64,000 nucleotides of DNA from Bacillota bacterium (GTDB lineage: Bacteria > Bacillota > Clostridia > Tissierellales > Peptoniphilaceae): assembly GCA_023442775.1 (NCBI GenBank), contig JAEZXH010000018.1, positions 186,001-250,000 on the forward strand, in the 5' to 3' direction. The notes beneath the pieces are model-generated. The model worked only from the letters and a program-made list of their open reading frames with translations, made no database searches and was not told where the DNA came from. Shown here piece by piece: positions 1 to 8,547 of this stretch (positions within the stretch are counted from its first letter, which is position 1; every line of letters begins with the position of its first letter). Both the position numbers and the translations under genes were made by a program.

Positions 1-2
1 AG

Positions 3-125
3 CCGCGCTTTGCCGTAGCGGTCATCCTCGAAGAGGCGGATCAATCTGGTGGGGTCGGAGCGGCTCCTATTGCCCGCGACATCCTCATCTATGCGAACCG
101 CCTCATCAACGTGGTGGGGTCCTAA
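3..125 (+). CDS. C-terminal end of a penicillin-binding protein (partial, cut by window start)
   Basis: Reading frame open from the window edge to TAA at 123-125. The last 40 residues include VAVILEEAD and GAPIARDIL, the usual ending of PBP transpeptidase domains, where APIA precedes the last helix. It would cross-link peptidoglycan at the outer face of the membrane. Only the tail is visible, so the PBP class (FtsI, MrdA/PbpA-like) cannot be decided. The next gene, ispD, starts 1 base after the stop, suggesting a shared transcript. Confidence 0.6.
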   Translation, partial: PRFAVAVILEEADQSGGVGAAPIARDILIYANRLINVVGS

Positions 126-126
126 G

Positions 127-870
127 ATGTTTAAGCAACAGTACGTGGTGGCCCTCATCGCCGCAGCGGGAATGGGGCAGCGCATGGGCCTTGGCATGAA
201 CAAACAGTTTGTGGCCATAGGCGGACGACCGATTCTCGCCATGACCGTGGAAAAATTCGATGAGCACCCCTACATTGACGAGATTTTTCTCATCTTGAAG
301 AAGGGTGAAGAAGCGCAAGTCACGGACATTCTCTCTAAACTGTCCCTCAAAACACCACTGCGCTATGTCTTTGGGGGAATGGAGCGCCAAGATAGCATCC
401 GCAACGGTCTCTCTGAACTGCCCTCTCACTGCGACATCGTCCTCACCCACGATGGGGCTAGGCCCTTTGTCTCGAAAGAGTTGATTACAAAGAGCATCGA
501 AGGCGTTCTCACCACGGGTGCAAGTGTTCTTGCCGTGGCCCTTAAAGACACGGTCAAGGTATCCGAAGATGGGAGAATGGTGTCTTTTACACCAAATCGA
601 AAGACTCTCTTTGCCGCCCAAACCCCCCAGGTGTTTTTCAAAGATCTCCTCCTTCGAGCCTACGCCGTCGCCGACCAGGAAGGGTATACGGGAACCGACG
701 ATTGTTCCCTCGTGGAGAAGATTGGGGGAAGGGTACGCCTCATCGAGGGGAGCTATGAAAATATCAAGATCACCACGCCAGAGGATTTGCTCTTTGCAGA
801 AAATCTTGTCCAAGAAAAGGGTGCGATTCTTGCGAAATATGGGTATGATGGAGGTGGAGGATGCGTATAG
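127..870 (+). CDS. ispD: 2-C-methyl-D-erythritol 4-phosphate cytidylyltransferase
   Basis: Third step of the MEP isoprenoid pathway: MEP + CTP gives CDP-ME in the cytosol. The 247-residue protein has the nucleotide-binding loop AAGMGQRMG at residues 13-21 with K26 following, and HDGARP at 108-113. An in-frame ATG at 49 exists, but the stretch before 127 codes for the previous gene in another frame, and the family begins close to the loop, so ATG 127 is chosen. The stop overlaps the start of ispF, the usual partner. Confidence 0.95.
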   Translation: MFKQQYVVALIAAAGMGQRMGLGMNKQFVAIGGRPILAMTVEKFDEHPYIDEIFLILKKGEEAQVTDILSKLSLKTPLRYVFGGMERQDSIRNGLSELPSHCDIVLTHDGARPFVSKELITKSIEGVLTTGASVLAVALKDTVKVSEDGRMVSFTPNRKTLFAAQTPQVFFKDLLLRAYAVADQEGYTGTDDCSLVEKIGGRVRLIEGSYENIKITTPEDLLFAENLVQEKGAILAKYGYDGGGGCV

Positions 871-1340
871 GCTTCGGTTATGACGTTCATGAACTCGTCG
901 AGGGGAGGGCCCTCATTCTCGGAGGAGTCAACATTTCCTACGAGAAGGGGCTTCTCGGCCACTCAGACGCCGACGTTCTCATCCACTCTGTGATGGATGC
1001 CCTCTTAGGGGCGATGGCCAAGGGCGATATCGGGAAACTCTTCCCAGATACGGATATGGCCTATAAGGACATTGACAGTCGCGTCCTTTTACGGCGTGTC
1101 AAGACAGTGATGGAGGAGGAAGGGTACGTCCTTGGAAATCTCGACGTCACTGTCGTAGCACAGGCTCCGAAACTGGCCCCCTACATCGACACCATGCGTC
1201 AACATCTTGCCGAAGACTTAGGGGCGCATCTTTCACAGATTTCAATCAAAGCAACGACCACGGAACACTTGGGGTTTGAGGGGCGACAAGAGGGAATGAG
1301 CGCCTACGCAGTTTGTCTCATAAAAGCCCACGGAGAGTGA
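861..1340 (+). CDS. ispF: 2-C-methyl-D-erythritol 2,4-cyclodiphosphate synthase
   Basis: Fifth step of the MEP pathway: cyclises CDP-ME 2-phosphate to MEcPP with release of CMP. The 159-residue protein, a normal length, carries metal ligands D8 and H10 (GYDVH) and H42 in the segment HSDADVLIHS (34-43). The C-terminal TTTEHLGFEGRQEG stretch matches the family. ATG 861 overlaps the last codons of ispD, indicating translational coupling. ispG lies elsewhere in this window (28.9 kb). Confidence 0.96.
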   Translation: MRIGFGYDVHELVEGRALILGGVNISYEKGLLGHSDADVLIHSVMDALLGAMAKGDIGKLFPDTDMAYKDIDSRVLLRRVKTVMEEEGYVLGNLDVTVVAQAPKLAPYIDTMRQHLAEDLGAHLSQISIKATTTEHLGFEGRQEGMSAYAVCLIKAHGE

Positions 1341-1354
1341 AGAAAGGAAGGCCT

Positions 1355-2014
1355 ATGAAGTTTTTTATCGATACGGCAAATCTTAAGGAGATTGAAGAAA
1401 TTGCAGGTTGGGGTGTCGTTGAAGGGGTGACGACGAATCCCTCTCTCATCGCCAAAGAAGGCCGTGACTTCCGTGAAGTCGTCACGGAGATTACCTCTCT
1501 TGTCGACGGACCGATTAGTGCCGAGGTCACCTCTCCCAAATGGGAGGAGATGGTGCGCGAAGGTCGTGAGCTCGCAAAGATTCACAAAAATATCGTCATC
1601 AAAGTCCCCATGACAGAAGAGGGACTTCGTGCCACGAGTGCTTTTGCAAAAGAGGGGATTGCCACCAACGTGACCTTGGTCTTCTCTGCTTCTCAGGCTC
1701 TCTTGGCAGCCCACGCCGGCGCAACCTTTGTGAGTCCCTTTGCTGGGCGTCTCGATGACATCTCCTGGGATGGGGTTGCCCTCATCGAAGAAATTGCAGA
1801 GATTTTCGCACTCCACCAAGTGGATACGAAGATTATCGCTGCAAGCATCCGTCACCCCCTTCACGTGACCCAATGTGCCCGCGCAGGAGCCGACATTGCG
1901 ACGATTCCCTACGACGTGCTCAAGAAAATGGTTCGCCATCCCCTCACAGATCAAGGCATCGAAAAGTTCGAGGCGGACTGGAAACGTCACTTGGAAGAGG
2001 TGCAGGACAAATGA
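1355..2014 (+). CDS. Transaldolase / fructose-6-phosphate aldolase family (short class)
   Basis: A 219-residue TIM-barrel aldolase of the short TalC/FSA family. It begins MKFFIDTANL and has TTNPSL (26-31) and the Schiff-base lysine K83 in IVIKVPMT. The family acts in the non-oxidative pentose phosphate pathway (transaldolase) or splits fructose 6-phosphate; sequence reading alone does not separate the two, though most Bacillota members are called transaldolase. ATG 1355 follows GAAAGGAAGG. The ORF extends upstream to 1313 but would overlap ispF. The stop overlaps the glpX start. Confidence 0.9.
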   Translation: MKFFIDTANLKEIEEIAGWGVVEGVTTNPSLIAKEGRDFREVVTEITSLVDGPISAEVTSPKWEEMVREGRELAKIHKNIVIKVPMTEEGLRATSAFAKEGIATNVTLVFSASQALLAAHAGATFVSPFAGRLDDISWDGVALIEEIAEIFALHQVDTKIIAASIRHPLHVTQCARAGADIATIPYDVLKKMVRHPLTDQGIEKFEADWKRHLEEVQDK

Positions 2015-2982
2015 TGAACCGAGACTTAGGCCTCAACCTTGCACGGGTGACGGAAGCGGCGGCCCTTGCCAGTGCAAGATTTTTGGGAAAAGGGGACAAG
2101 AACGGCGCAGACCAAGCTGCCGTCGACGCCATGCGTAGGATGTTCGATACGGTGAACATCGATGGAACCGTGGTCATTGGAGAAGGGGAAATCGACGAAG
2201 CCCCTATGCTCTACATCGGGGAACAGATTGGCATTGGTGCATCGGAAGCAGAGAAGGTCGACATCGCCGTCGATCCCTTAGACGGAACCTCTGCCATTGC
2301 AAACGGAATGGACAATGCCATTGCCGTCGTTGCCGTCGCCCCCCAAGGGTGTCTCTTACACGCTCCAGACATCTACATGGATAAGATTGCCTGTGGTCCC
2401 CGTGCAAAAGGGTGCATCCACCTCGATGACAGTGCAACAGAGAACATCACACGGGTGGCGAAAGCTCTTGGAAAAGACGTGGAGGACATGACCATCGCCA
2501 TCCTCGATCGGGAACGCCACGATGCCTTGGTACAGGAAATTCGCGCTCTTGGGTCTCGGATCAAAAAGGTGCAAGACGGCGACATTCTCACCGCCATCGC
2601 CACCTGCTTTGAAGAGAGTGGCGTGGACATGATGATGGGCATTGGTGGTGCCCCTGAGGGCGTTCTCGCTGCGAGTGCGCTCAAGTGCCTGGGCGGAGAC
2701 TTTCAAGGGAAGTTGATGCCCCTCGACGACGAGCAGCTTCAGCGCGCTCGTAAGCTCAATGCTGATCTTGAAAAAATCTTTGAGATTGACGATTTGGTCA
2801 AGGGCAACGACGTTCTCTTCTCCGCCACAGGGGTCACAGAAGGGGATATCTTGCGGGGTGTTCGCCTCATGAAGAACAACACTGCGAAGACGGATACCAT
2901 GGTATTGCGCCTTCCCAGTGGAACGATTCGCCACATGACGAGCGTTCACAAGCTCGATCAAAAGCCAGAATACGCTCGTTAA
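2014..2982 (+). CDS. glpX: Class II fructose-1,6-bisphosphatase
   Basis: Hydrolyses fructose 1,6-bisphosphate to fructose 6-phosphate in gluconeogenesis. The 322-residue protein has the metal-binding IGEGEIDEAPM segment and DPLDGT at 87-92. Two tandem ATGs sit at 2011 and 2014; AGGA at 2004-2007 is 6 nt from the second, which also gives the usual family start (MNRDLGLNLARVTEAA). It overlaps the aldolase stop, so the two sugar-phosphate enzymes are probably co-translated. Confidence 0.93.
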   Translation: MNRDLGLNLARVTEAAALASARFLGKGDKNGADQAAVDAMRRMFDTVNIDGTVVIGEGEIDEAPMLYIGEQIGIGASEAEKVDIAVDPLDGTSAIANGMDNAIAVVAVAPQGCLLHAPDIYMDKIACGPRAKGCIHLDDSATENITRVAKALGKDVEDMTIAILDRERHDALVQEIRALGSRIKKVQDGDILTAIATCFEESGVDMMMGIGGAPEGVLAASALKCLGGDFQGKLMPLDDEQLQRARKLNADLEKIFEIDDLVKGNDVLFSATGVTEGDILRGVRLMKNNTAKTDTMVLRLPSGTIRHMTSVHKLDQKPEYAR

Positions 2983-2990
2983 GGAAATTC

Positions 2991-3019
2991 TTGCATTCTT
3001 GCAAAATCTGTGGTATGCT
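2991..3019 (+). promoter_or_regulatory. Candidate promoter of rpmE
   Basis: A -10 candidate TATGCT at 3014-3019 and a weak -35 TTGCAT at 2991-2996, 17 bp apart, between the glpX stop and the rpmE ribosome-binding site. The -35 matches only its first three bases. Confidence 0.4.
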
Positions 3020-3063
3020 TGTATAGTTCTATACGAATGGCTGTTGACAAGGAGTGAATGGAA

Positions 3064-3264
3064 ATGAAGAAAGATATTCATCCGGAATACAAAGAAGCAA
3101 CGGTCACTTGTGCTTGCGGAAATACCTTCAAGACTGGTTCCGTGAAGGAAGATCTTAAGGTCGAAGTTTGCTCCGAGTGCCATCCCTTCTTCACCGGACG
3201 TCAAAAATTCTCTGATACTGGTGGGCGCATCGAGCGCTTCAACAGAAAATATAAGAGAGACTAA
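3064..3264 (+). CDS. rpmE: 50S ribosomal protein L31 (zinc-binding type)
   Basis: Ribosomal protein L31, 66 residues, starting MKKDIHPEY. It has the zinc-site pairs CAC and CSEC of the C+ form, with the usual FFTGRQK and RFNRKY motifs. Two starts are possible, 3058 and 3064. GGAG at 3051-3054 is 9 nt from ATG 3064 but only 3 nt from 3058, and the family begins MKKDIHPEY, so 3064 is chosen. A promoter candidate precedes it and a strong terminator follows. Confidence 0.97.
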   Translation: MKKDIHPEYKEATVTCACGNTFKTGSVKEDLKVEVCSECHPFFTGRQKFSDTGGRIERFNRKYKRD

Positions 3265-3268
3265 AGAT

Positions 3269-3298
3269 ATGGTTCGTTGGAAACAACGAACCATTTTT
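3269..3298 (+). terminator. Intrinsic terminator after rpmE
   Basis: An 11-bp perfect stem ATGGTTCGTTG / CAACGAACCAT with a GAAA tetraloop, ending in a run of five T. Confidence 0.9.
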
Positions 3299-3311
3299 AG
3301 AATGGAGAATT

Positions 3312-4211
3312 ATGGCACAGCATCAGTTCAAAACCACCATTGGGGGGCAAGCTCTCATTGAGGGCGTCATGATGCGAGGCCCTTCACAGACTGCCGTTGC
3401 CGTACGTCGCCCCGATGGGGACATCACCTGTCGCGTCACGAAGAATCGTTCCTGGACAGAAAAACATCCCCTATTCTCCCTACCTTTTGTGCGTGGAGCG
3501 GTGAAGCTTCTCGAGGCTATGGTGGTGGGGACGGAAGCCCTCACTTACGCAGCCTCATTTTGGGAGGAAGAGGCGGAAGAAAGTCCCGCCGAGAAAATCA
3601 AAGAGTTTGGCCTTGTGGCCTTTTCAATTCTTCTCGCCGTTGGGATTTTTATCGTGATTCCAAGCGCACTTGCAAGCGTGTTGGGGCGCTTCACGAGCTC
3701 CTCGTTTCTTTTGAATATCGTCGATGGAATCCTGCGCTTTCTCTTCTTCTTCATCTACCTTGGGATCATCTCCCGGATGAAAGAAATTCAGCGCGTCTTT
3801 GAATACCATGGGGCGGAACACAAATCCATCTTCTGCTACGAACAAGGGGAGGAGCTCACCGTAGAGAACGTGCGAAAGTTTCCGAAGGAACATCCCCGGT
3901 GTGGGACGAGTTTCCTTTTCATGGTCCTTGCGATTAGCATCTTGACCTTGAGTGTCTTTGGTTGGCCAAACGCCCTTGTTAGGATTATCTTGCGCATCGT
4001 TTTATTGCCTGTCATTGCAGGGATTGCCTACGAGATCAATCGTCTGGTGGGAAAATATGACACCCCACTCTGCCGTGTGCTGCGCGGGCCCGGTCTCTTG
4101 ATTCAGCACTTTGCCACGGTGCGAGAACCAGATGATGCGCAGATTGAGGTGGCCATCACGTCTCTGAAGGCGGTATTGCCACGGGAGGGAGAGTCCGACC
4201 TATGGACCTAA
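3312..4211 (+). CDS. DUF1385 (YqhQ-like) membrane protein
   Basis: A 299-residue DUF1385-family protein with the N-terminal GGQALIEGVMMRGP motif and the conserved EYHGAEHKSIFCYE and HPRCGTSF stretches. About four hydrophobic segments are visible, near residues 98-124, 134-155, 197-217 and 222-243. The histidines and cysteines suggest a metal-dependent role, but no activity is established that I know of. The gene next to prmC-prfA is a common Clostridia arrangement. GGAG at 3304-3307 precedes ATG 3312. Its promoter is not clear; read-through from rpmE is possible. Confidence 0.85.
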   Translation: MAQHQFKTTIGGQALIEGVMMRGPSQTAVAVRRPDGDITCRVTKNRSWTEKHPLFSLPFVRGAVKLLEAMVVGTEALTYAASFWEEEAEESPAEKIKEFGLVAFSILLAVGIFIVIPSALASVLGRFTSSSFLLNIVDGILRFLFFFIYLGIISRMKEIQRVFEYHGAEHKSIFCYEQGEELTVENVRKFPKEHPRCGTSFLFMVLAISILTLSVFGWPNALVRIILRIVLLPVIAGIAYEINRLVGKYDTPLCRVLRGPGLLIQHFATVREPDDAQIEVAITSLKAVLPREGESDLWT

Positions 4212-5029
4212 AAGATGCCCTCCTCTTGTGGCAATCAGACTACGAGAAGTATGGGATTGGAAGCAGAGAAGATGCTCTTCGTGAGCTCTCCTATCTCCTC
4301 AACGTCGACCGCGGGGACTGGATTCTCTCACCGTCACGGCAACTCTCTGCGGCGGAAGACAAGCGCGTTAAGGAGGCCCTATCTCGACGCGTCAGTCGAG
4401 AACCTCTGGCCTATATCCTCGAAAAGGCGTGGTTTTGGGGCAGAGAATTTTACGTCTGCCCTGATGTACTTATCCCGCGACAGGACACGGAAGAATCGGT
4501 GGAAGTGATCCTCTCCACCCGTGAGGATAAGAAAAAGAATCTGCTCGAGCTCTGTACCGGGTCGGGGGCCGTCGCGATTACTCTTTCTTTGGAGCGCAAA
4601 CATTGGGAAGTGACGGGAATTGACATCAGTACAGAAGCGATTCGCGTCGCCGAGAAAAACGCCAGAGACTTAGGGGCTAAGGTGAAGCTTTACGCCTCAG
4701 ATCTCTTTGAGAACGTCGAAGGTGTTTACGACATCATCTATGCGAACCCTCCGTACATTCGGAGAGAGGAGATTCAATCTCTATCCGAGGAAGTGCAGAG
4801 GGAGCCTCGTCTTGCCCTCGATGGCGGGGAGGATGGTCTCGATTTTTATCGAAGAATCGCGAAGGACGCCGCAGCTCATCTTCAAGAAGATGGGGATTTG
4901 TTCTTAGAGATTGGATACGATCAGGGCCTTGCAGTAAAAGAGTTATTAGAGGCGAAAGGGTGGAAGACAATCAAGGTTTTCCAAGATCTCAATGGGTACG
5001 ACAGGGTGGTTCACGGGAGGAGGACGTGA
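4202..5029 (+). CDS. prmC: Peptide chain release factor N5-glutamine methyltransferase
   Basis: Methylates the glutamine of the GGQ loop of release factors using SAM. The 275-residue protein has an N-terminal helical domain, the SAM-binding motif ELCTGSGAVAI, and the catalytic NPPY at residues 182-185. It overlaps the DUF1385 stop by 10 nt, and its TGA overlaps the ATG of prfA, its substrate. The pairing supports the call. Confidence 0.95.
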   Translation: MDLKDALLLWQSDYEKYGIGSREDALRELSYLLNVDRGDWILSPSRQLSAAEDKRVKEALSRRVSREPLAYILEKAWFWGREFYVCPDVLIPRQDTEESVEVILSTREDKKKNLLELCTGSGAVAITLSLERKHWEVTGIDISTEAIRVAEKNARDLGAKVKLYASDLFENVEGVYDIIYANPPYIRREEIQSLSEEVQREPRLALDGGEDGLDFYRRIAKDAAAHLQEDGDLFLEIGYDQGLAVKELLEAKGWKTIKVFQDLNGYDRVVHGRRT

Positions 5030-6093
5030 TGTACGATAAACTGAATGTATTTGAAGAGAGACTCCAAACCCTTGAACAGGAGATGCTCAAACCAGAAGTT
5101 CTTTCCAATGGCGAACTCTACCAACAACTTGCCATTGAACACGGGGAGCTCTTGCCCATTGTTCAAGCCTATCGACAATATCGAAAGAGGAAAGAAGATG
5201 TGGAGGGGGCAAAGAGTCTCTTTGAAGAAAATCTCGACCCTGAAATGCGCGACTTGGTGAAAGAGGAAATCCGTGAAGGGCAAGAGGAGCTGGAGGAACT
5301 AGAAGTCTCTCTGAAGCGTCTTCTGCTGCCGAAGGATAAGAACGACGACAAAGACGTCATCATCGAAATTCGTGCGGGAGCGGGAGGAGATGAGGCCGCC
5401 CTCTTTGCTGGGGTCCTTCTGCGTCAGTATATGCGCTACGCGGAGCGAAAGGGTTGGGGTACAGAAATCCTAAGCACCAATGACATCGGTATCGGTGGAT
5501 ACAAAGAGGCGGTGTTCCTCGTCCATGGTAAAGGAGCCTATTCACGGCTCAAATACGAGTCGGGCGTTCATCGCGTGCAGCGGGTTCCAGAGACGGAAAG
5601 CGCAGGGCGTATTCATACCTCGACAGCGACGGTGGCCGTGCTGCCTGAAGTGGAAGACGTCGAGATCGAAGTGGACATGAATGACGTTCGCGTCGACGTG
5701 TTTCGTAGCTCCGGGCACGGGGGCCAGTCGGTGAATACCACGGATTCGGCAGTGCGCATGACCCACATTCCCACGGGAATCGTCGTCTCGTGCCAAGATG
5801 AGAAGAGCCAGCTGAAAAACAAGGACAAGGCGCTGAAGATCTTAAAATCTAAGCTCTATGACTTGGAAGAGCAGCGTCGTCAACAAGAGCTCAGTAGCGA
5901 AAAGCGTGCTCAAATTGGAACTGGGGATCGCTCAGAGCGGATTCGAACCTACAATTATCCTCAGGGACGCGTGACGGACCATCGCATCCATTTTACATCC
6001 CATCGCATTGCAGAAATTAACGATGGAGAGCTCGACGAACTCATCGATGCACTCATTACGGAAGATCAAGCTGCAAAAATGCGCGAGCTTTAA
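5029..6093 (+). CDS. prfA: Peptide chain release factor 1
   Basis: Recognises UAA and UAG and triggers peptide release. The 354-residue protein has the codon-recognition PxT motif (PET in RVPETES) and GGQ at residues 231-233 inside SSGHGGQSVN. ATG 5029 overlaps the prmC stop (ATGA-type). A longer in-frame start at 4960 would lie inside prmC and is not needed. A GC-rich terminator follows. Confidence 0.97.
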   Translation: MYDKLNVFEERLQTLEQEMLKPEVLSNGELYQQLAIEHGELLPIVQAYRQYRKRKEDVEGAKSLFEENLDPEMRDLVKEEIREGQEELEELEVSLKRLLLPKDKNDDKDVIIEIRAGAGGDEAALFAGVLLRQYMRYAERKGWGTEILSTNDIGIGGYKEAVFLVHGKGAYSRLKYESGVHRVQRVPETESAGRIHTSTATVAVLPEVEDVEIEVDMNDVRVDVFRSSGHGGQSVNTTDSAVRMTHIPTGIVVSCQDEKSQLKNKDKALKILKSKLYDLEEQRRQQELSSEKRAQIGTGDRSERIRTYNYPQGRVTDHRIHFTSHRIAEINDGELDELIDALITEDQAAKMREL

Positions 6094-6094
6094 G

Positions 6095-6125
6095 AAGGGC
6101 CCTCATGGGCCCTTTAAGTTTTTTT
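6095..6125 (+). terminator. Intrinsic terminator after prfA
   Basis: Stem AAGGGCCC / GGGCCCTT with loop TCAT, followed by TAAG and seven T. Confidence 0.8.
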
Positions 6126-6134
6126 GGGAAAAGG

Positions 6135-6163
6135 GTTTATAGTCCTTGGTTTGAGGGTATGAT
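6135..6163 (+). promoter_or_regulatory. Candidate general-stress (SigB-like) promoter of hpf
   Basis: GTTTAT (6135-6140), 14 nt, then GGGTAT (6155-6160). The SigB consensus known from Bacillus is GTTTAA-N12-15-GGGWAW. An overlapping vegetative -10, TATGAT at 6158-6163, has no good -35 at 17 bp, so either reading is possible. HPF is a stress-induced gene in other Bacillota. Confidence 0.45.
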
Positions 6164-6196
6164 AGGACAAACAAAAGAAATGAGAGGAGAGTCCCT

Positions 6197-6730
6197 ATGT
6201 TATTAGAATTTGTCGGCAAGAACGTTACCCTTACGGATGCACTCAAAAGTCAGGCCGAGAAGAAACTCTCCAAACTCGACAGATACTTCTCGGAAGAAAT
6301 TGAGGGAAAAATCACCTTCAGCACCCAAAAGGGGAATCGTACCGCTGAGGTCACCGTGTATTTACCAGGAACGATTCTGCGCAGTGAAGAAACTTCCGAG
6401 GATATGTATGCCTCCATTGATAAGGCAGTCGACGCCCTTGAAAGACAGGTGCGAAAATATAAGACCCGGCTCAAGAAGCGCTATCAGAACAATGAGACCA
6501 TTCGTTTTGAGCACTTAGAAGAGTTGCCCCAACAAGAGCAATCCACAGAGGGGCAAATCACAAAGCGTAAACAGTTCGATCTCAAACCCATGAGTGAAGA
6601 AGAGGCAATTCTTCAGATGGAACTCATTAACCACGACTTTTTCGTCTATCTCGATGAGGCCACGGAAAGAGTGTGCGTCCTCTATCGTCGTAAAGATGCG
6701 GACTATGGTGTCATCGAAGTGATGAGATAA
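6197..6730 (+). CDS. hpf: Ribosome hibernation-promoting factor, long form
   Basis: Dimerises 70S ribosomes into inactive 100S particles during stress or stationary phase. The 177-residue protein has an N-terminal RaiA-like domain (residues 1-100) and a C-terminal dimerisation domain (about 120-177, with KRKQFDLKPMSEEEAILQME), the long-form layout typical of Bacillota. AGGAGA lies 7-9 nt before ATG 6197. It stands as a single gene between two terminators and has its own candidate promoter. Confidence 0.95.
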   Translation: MLLEFVGKNVTLTDALKSQAEKKLSKLDRYFSEEIEGKITFSTQKGNRTAEVTVYLPGTILRSEETSEDMYASIDKAVDALERQVRKYKTRLKKRYQNNETIRFEHLEELPQQEQSTEGQITKRKQFDLKPMSEEEAILQMELINHDFFVYLDEATERVCVLYRRKDADYGVIEVMR

Positions 6731-6755
6731 AAAGGAGCCTTCGGGCTCTTTTTTT
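6731..6755 (+). terminator. Intrinsic terminator after hpf
   Basis: GAGCC-TTCG-GGCTC hairpin with an outer AAA/TTT extension and seven T. The same core hairpin recurs between the two tRNA genes. Confidence 0.9.
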
Positions 6756-6811
6756 ATGAGAAAATCCCGCCGTGATTTTTCCGTGGAGACTCCTTTTTCT
6801 ATAGAAGAACG

Positions 6812-6840
6812 TTGCCCCCTTTTCCTTCATCGGCTATTAT
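6812..6840 (+). promoter_or_regulatory. Candidate promoter of the HAD phosphatase gene
   Basis: TTGCCC (6812-6817), 17-bp spacer, TATTAT (6835-6840), lying 12 nt before GAGGAGG. Confidence 0.6.
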
Positions 6841-6857
6841 GAAAAGAGGAGGTTTCT

Positions 6858-7691
6858 ATGGGTGTATTGATTGGATTTGATTTAGACGGAACGCTGTTGA
6901 CGGATGACAAGGCGATTCTTGACGAAGATGCTTCGAAGATTCGACATTGGCAAGAACGAGGACATCTCGTCGCCATTGCGACGGGGAGAAAATACGGCAG
7001 TGCACGGGGATTTTTAGAGAAGGCGAATCTGTCCTTGCCCATTATTGCCAACAATGGGAGCTCAATCTGGGATGAAGAAGGTCGTCCCCTCTATGCCCAA
7101 GGATTTTATGAGCACGAACTCAGCGAAATCTTGGAGTTTTGTCAAGAAAAGAAGATTGGACTCGTGGCGCACATTGCCCAGCGGCGCGGAGTCGATATCT
7201 TGACGTCGGAGAAGACTCTTCCCGTCGCGAAGGGGTATCTCTCCGATACGATGGAGTCTTTGGGAATCGTCGAGGAATTTCAAGCCCTTACAGAAGAGAT
7301 CGTCTTTGCCTTGGTGGCCTTTTGTTCCGAGGACACCCAAGAGAAACTCGTGGCCTGGTGTAAAGAGACGAGGATTTGCAATCTCCATATTCTCTCCTCA
7401 AGATACGGCCGCCAAGAGCTCATCGAGTTGCTGCCCCGTGGTGTCCACAAGGCGGACGGAATGTTGAGGTTGTGTCGTGCAAAAGGATACGAAGGAAAGA
7501 CGATTTGTGTAGGTGATGATTTCAACGACGGCACCATGCTCTCCCAAGCGACTCAGGGAATCTTAATGAAAAACCATGCCCCAGGTTTCTCTCCAGAGGA
7601 CGTGATGGTGACGAAAAAGAGTAACAACGAATCAGGGGCAGTCAAGGCGGTGGAGGAAGTTCTTAGAAAGTGGGGATATGATGAAGATTAA
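6858..7691 (+). CDS. Cof-type HAD-superfamily phosphatase
   Basis: A 277-residue HAD hydrolase of the IIB (Cof) subfamily. Motif I is DLDGTLL near residue 9, motif II the T of AIATGRKY, and the C-terminal CVGDDFNDGTML is motif IV, with a cap domain between. Such enzymes dephosphorylate sugar phosphates, flavin or other small phosphates; the substrate cannot be read here. GAGGAGG precedes ATG 6858. The stop overlaps rbgA, so the two are co-expressed. Confidence 0.88.
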   Translation: MGVLIGFDLDGTLLTDDKAILDEDASKIRHWQERGHLVAIATGRKYGSARGFLEKANLSLPIIANNGSSIWDEEGRPLYAQGFYEHELSEILEFCQEKKIGLVAHIAQRRGVDILTSEKTLPVAKGYLSDTMESLGIVEEFQALTEEIVFALVAFCSEDTQEKLVAWCKETRICNLHILSSRYGRQELIELLPRGVHKADGMLRLCRAKGYEGKTICVGDDFNDGTMLSQATQGILMKNHAPGFSPEDVMVTKKSNNESGAVKAVEEVLRKWGYDED

Positions 7692-8547
7692 CTGGTTCCC
7701 AGGCCATATGAAAAAAACCCTCGAAACTGTGGAGAAAAATAAACAACTCGTGGACTTCGTCATCGAGATCATTGACGCGAGAATTCCTGGGAGTAGTCAA
7801 AATCCGTCCTTGACAAAGATTTTAGAGGATAAGCCACGTCTGATTCTTCTCAATAAGACAGATCTTGCGGAAAAGGCGAAGACCGAGGAGTGGGTGAAGT
7901 CCTTGTCGCAACAGGACAAAGTACGCGCCATTTCCTACCAAGCCAATGACCCTGGCTCCAAGAAGAGATTGATTCAAGAAGCTCGTAGCCTCAATCAGCA
8001 TCTTTATACGCGGTGGGCGGAGAAGGGGATGAAGCCTCAAGTTCTCCGCGCCATGGTCGTCGGGATTCCCAATAGCGGGAAGTCGACGTTTATCAACACC
8101 TTCGTGGGGAAAAAGAGTGCAAAGACAGGGAATCGCCCTGGGGTGACGAAAACACACCAATGGGTGCGCATGGATGAGGACCTTCAGCTCTTGGATACTC
8201 CAGGAGTTTTGTGGCCTCGGTTTGAGACGGAGCGGCAGGGTGAAAATCTTGCCTTTACCGGTGCCATTCGCGATGAGATTCTCGATGAAGAGGAACTGGC
8301 CTTTGCACTCATTAAGAGACTACTCGTGGAATTTCCAGGGGTGCTCTCGAAACGCTATGGTGTCGAGGAGAATGGAGATCCTCTTCAAGTCTATGAAGGG
8401 ATTGGGCGAATACGAGGGTTCAAAGTTCGTGGTGGAGACGTGGATTTTGAGCGCACTGCGAAGACACTCCTCGACGAATTTCGCAAGGGCCAGCTGGGGC
8501 CTATCACACTAGAAACTGCGGGAGATGTGTATGGAACGAACCTATGA
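7681..8547 (+). CDS. rbgA: Ribosome biogenesis GTPase (50S assembly)
   Basis: A circularly permuted GTPase needed for late 50S assembly. In the 288-residue protein the motifs run G4 (NKTD, 58-61), then G1 (GIPNSGKST, 128-136), then G3 (DTPG), the permuted YlqF/RbgA order, and the protein begins with the signature NWFPGHM. ATG 7681 is preferred over 7678 because GGGGAT upstream is then better spaced. It starts the Bacillota run rbgA-rnhB-yraN-comM-dprA-topA. Confidence 0.96.
   Translation: MKINWFPGHMKKTLETVEKNKQLVDFVIEIIDARIPGSSQNPSLTKILEDKPRLILLNKTDLAEKAKTEEWVKSLSQQDKVRAISYQANDPGSKKRLIQEARSLNQHLYTRWAEKGMKPQVLRAMVVGIPNSGKSTFINTFVGKKSAKTGNRPGVTKTHQWVRMDEDLQLLDTPGVLWPRFETERQGENLAFTGAIRDEILDEEELAFALIKRLLVEFPGVLSKRYGVEENGDPLQVYEGIGRIRGFKVRGGDVDFERTAKTLLDEFRKGQLGPITLETAGDVYGTNL

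Noticed and set aside
106..813. Long minus-strand frame (235 codons) opposite ispD
   Set aside because: ispD on the plus strand has all family motifs; the opposite frame has no recognisable motif.
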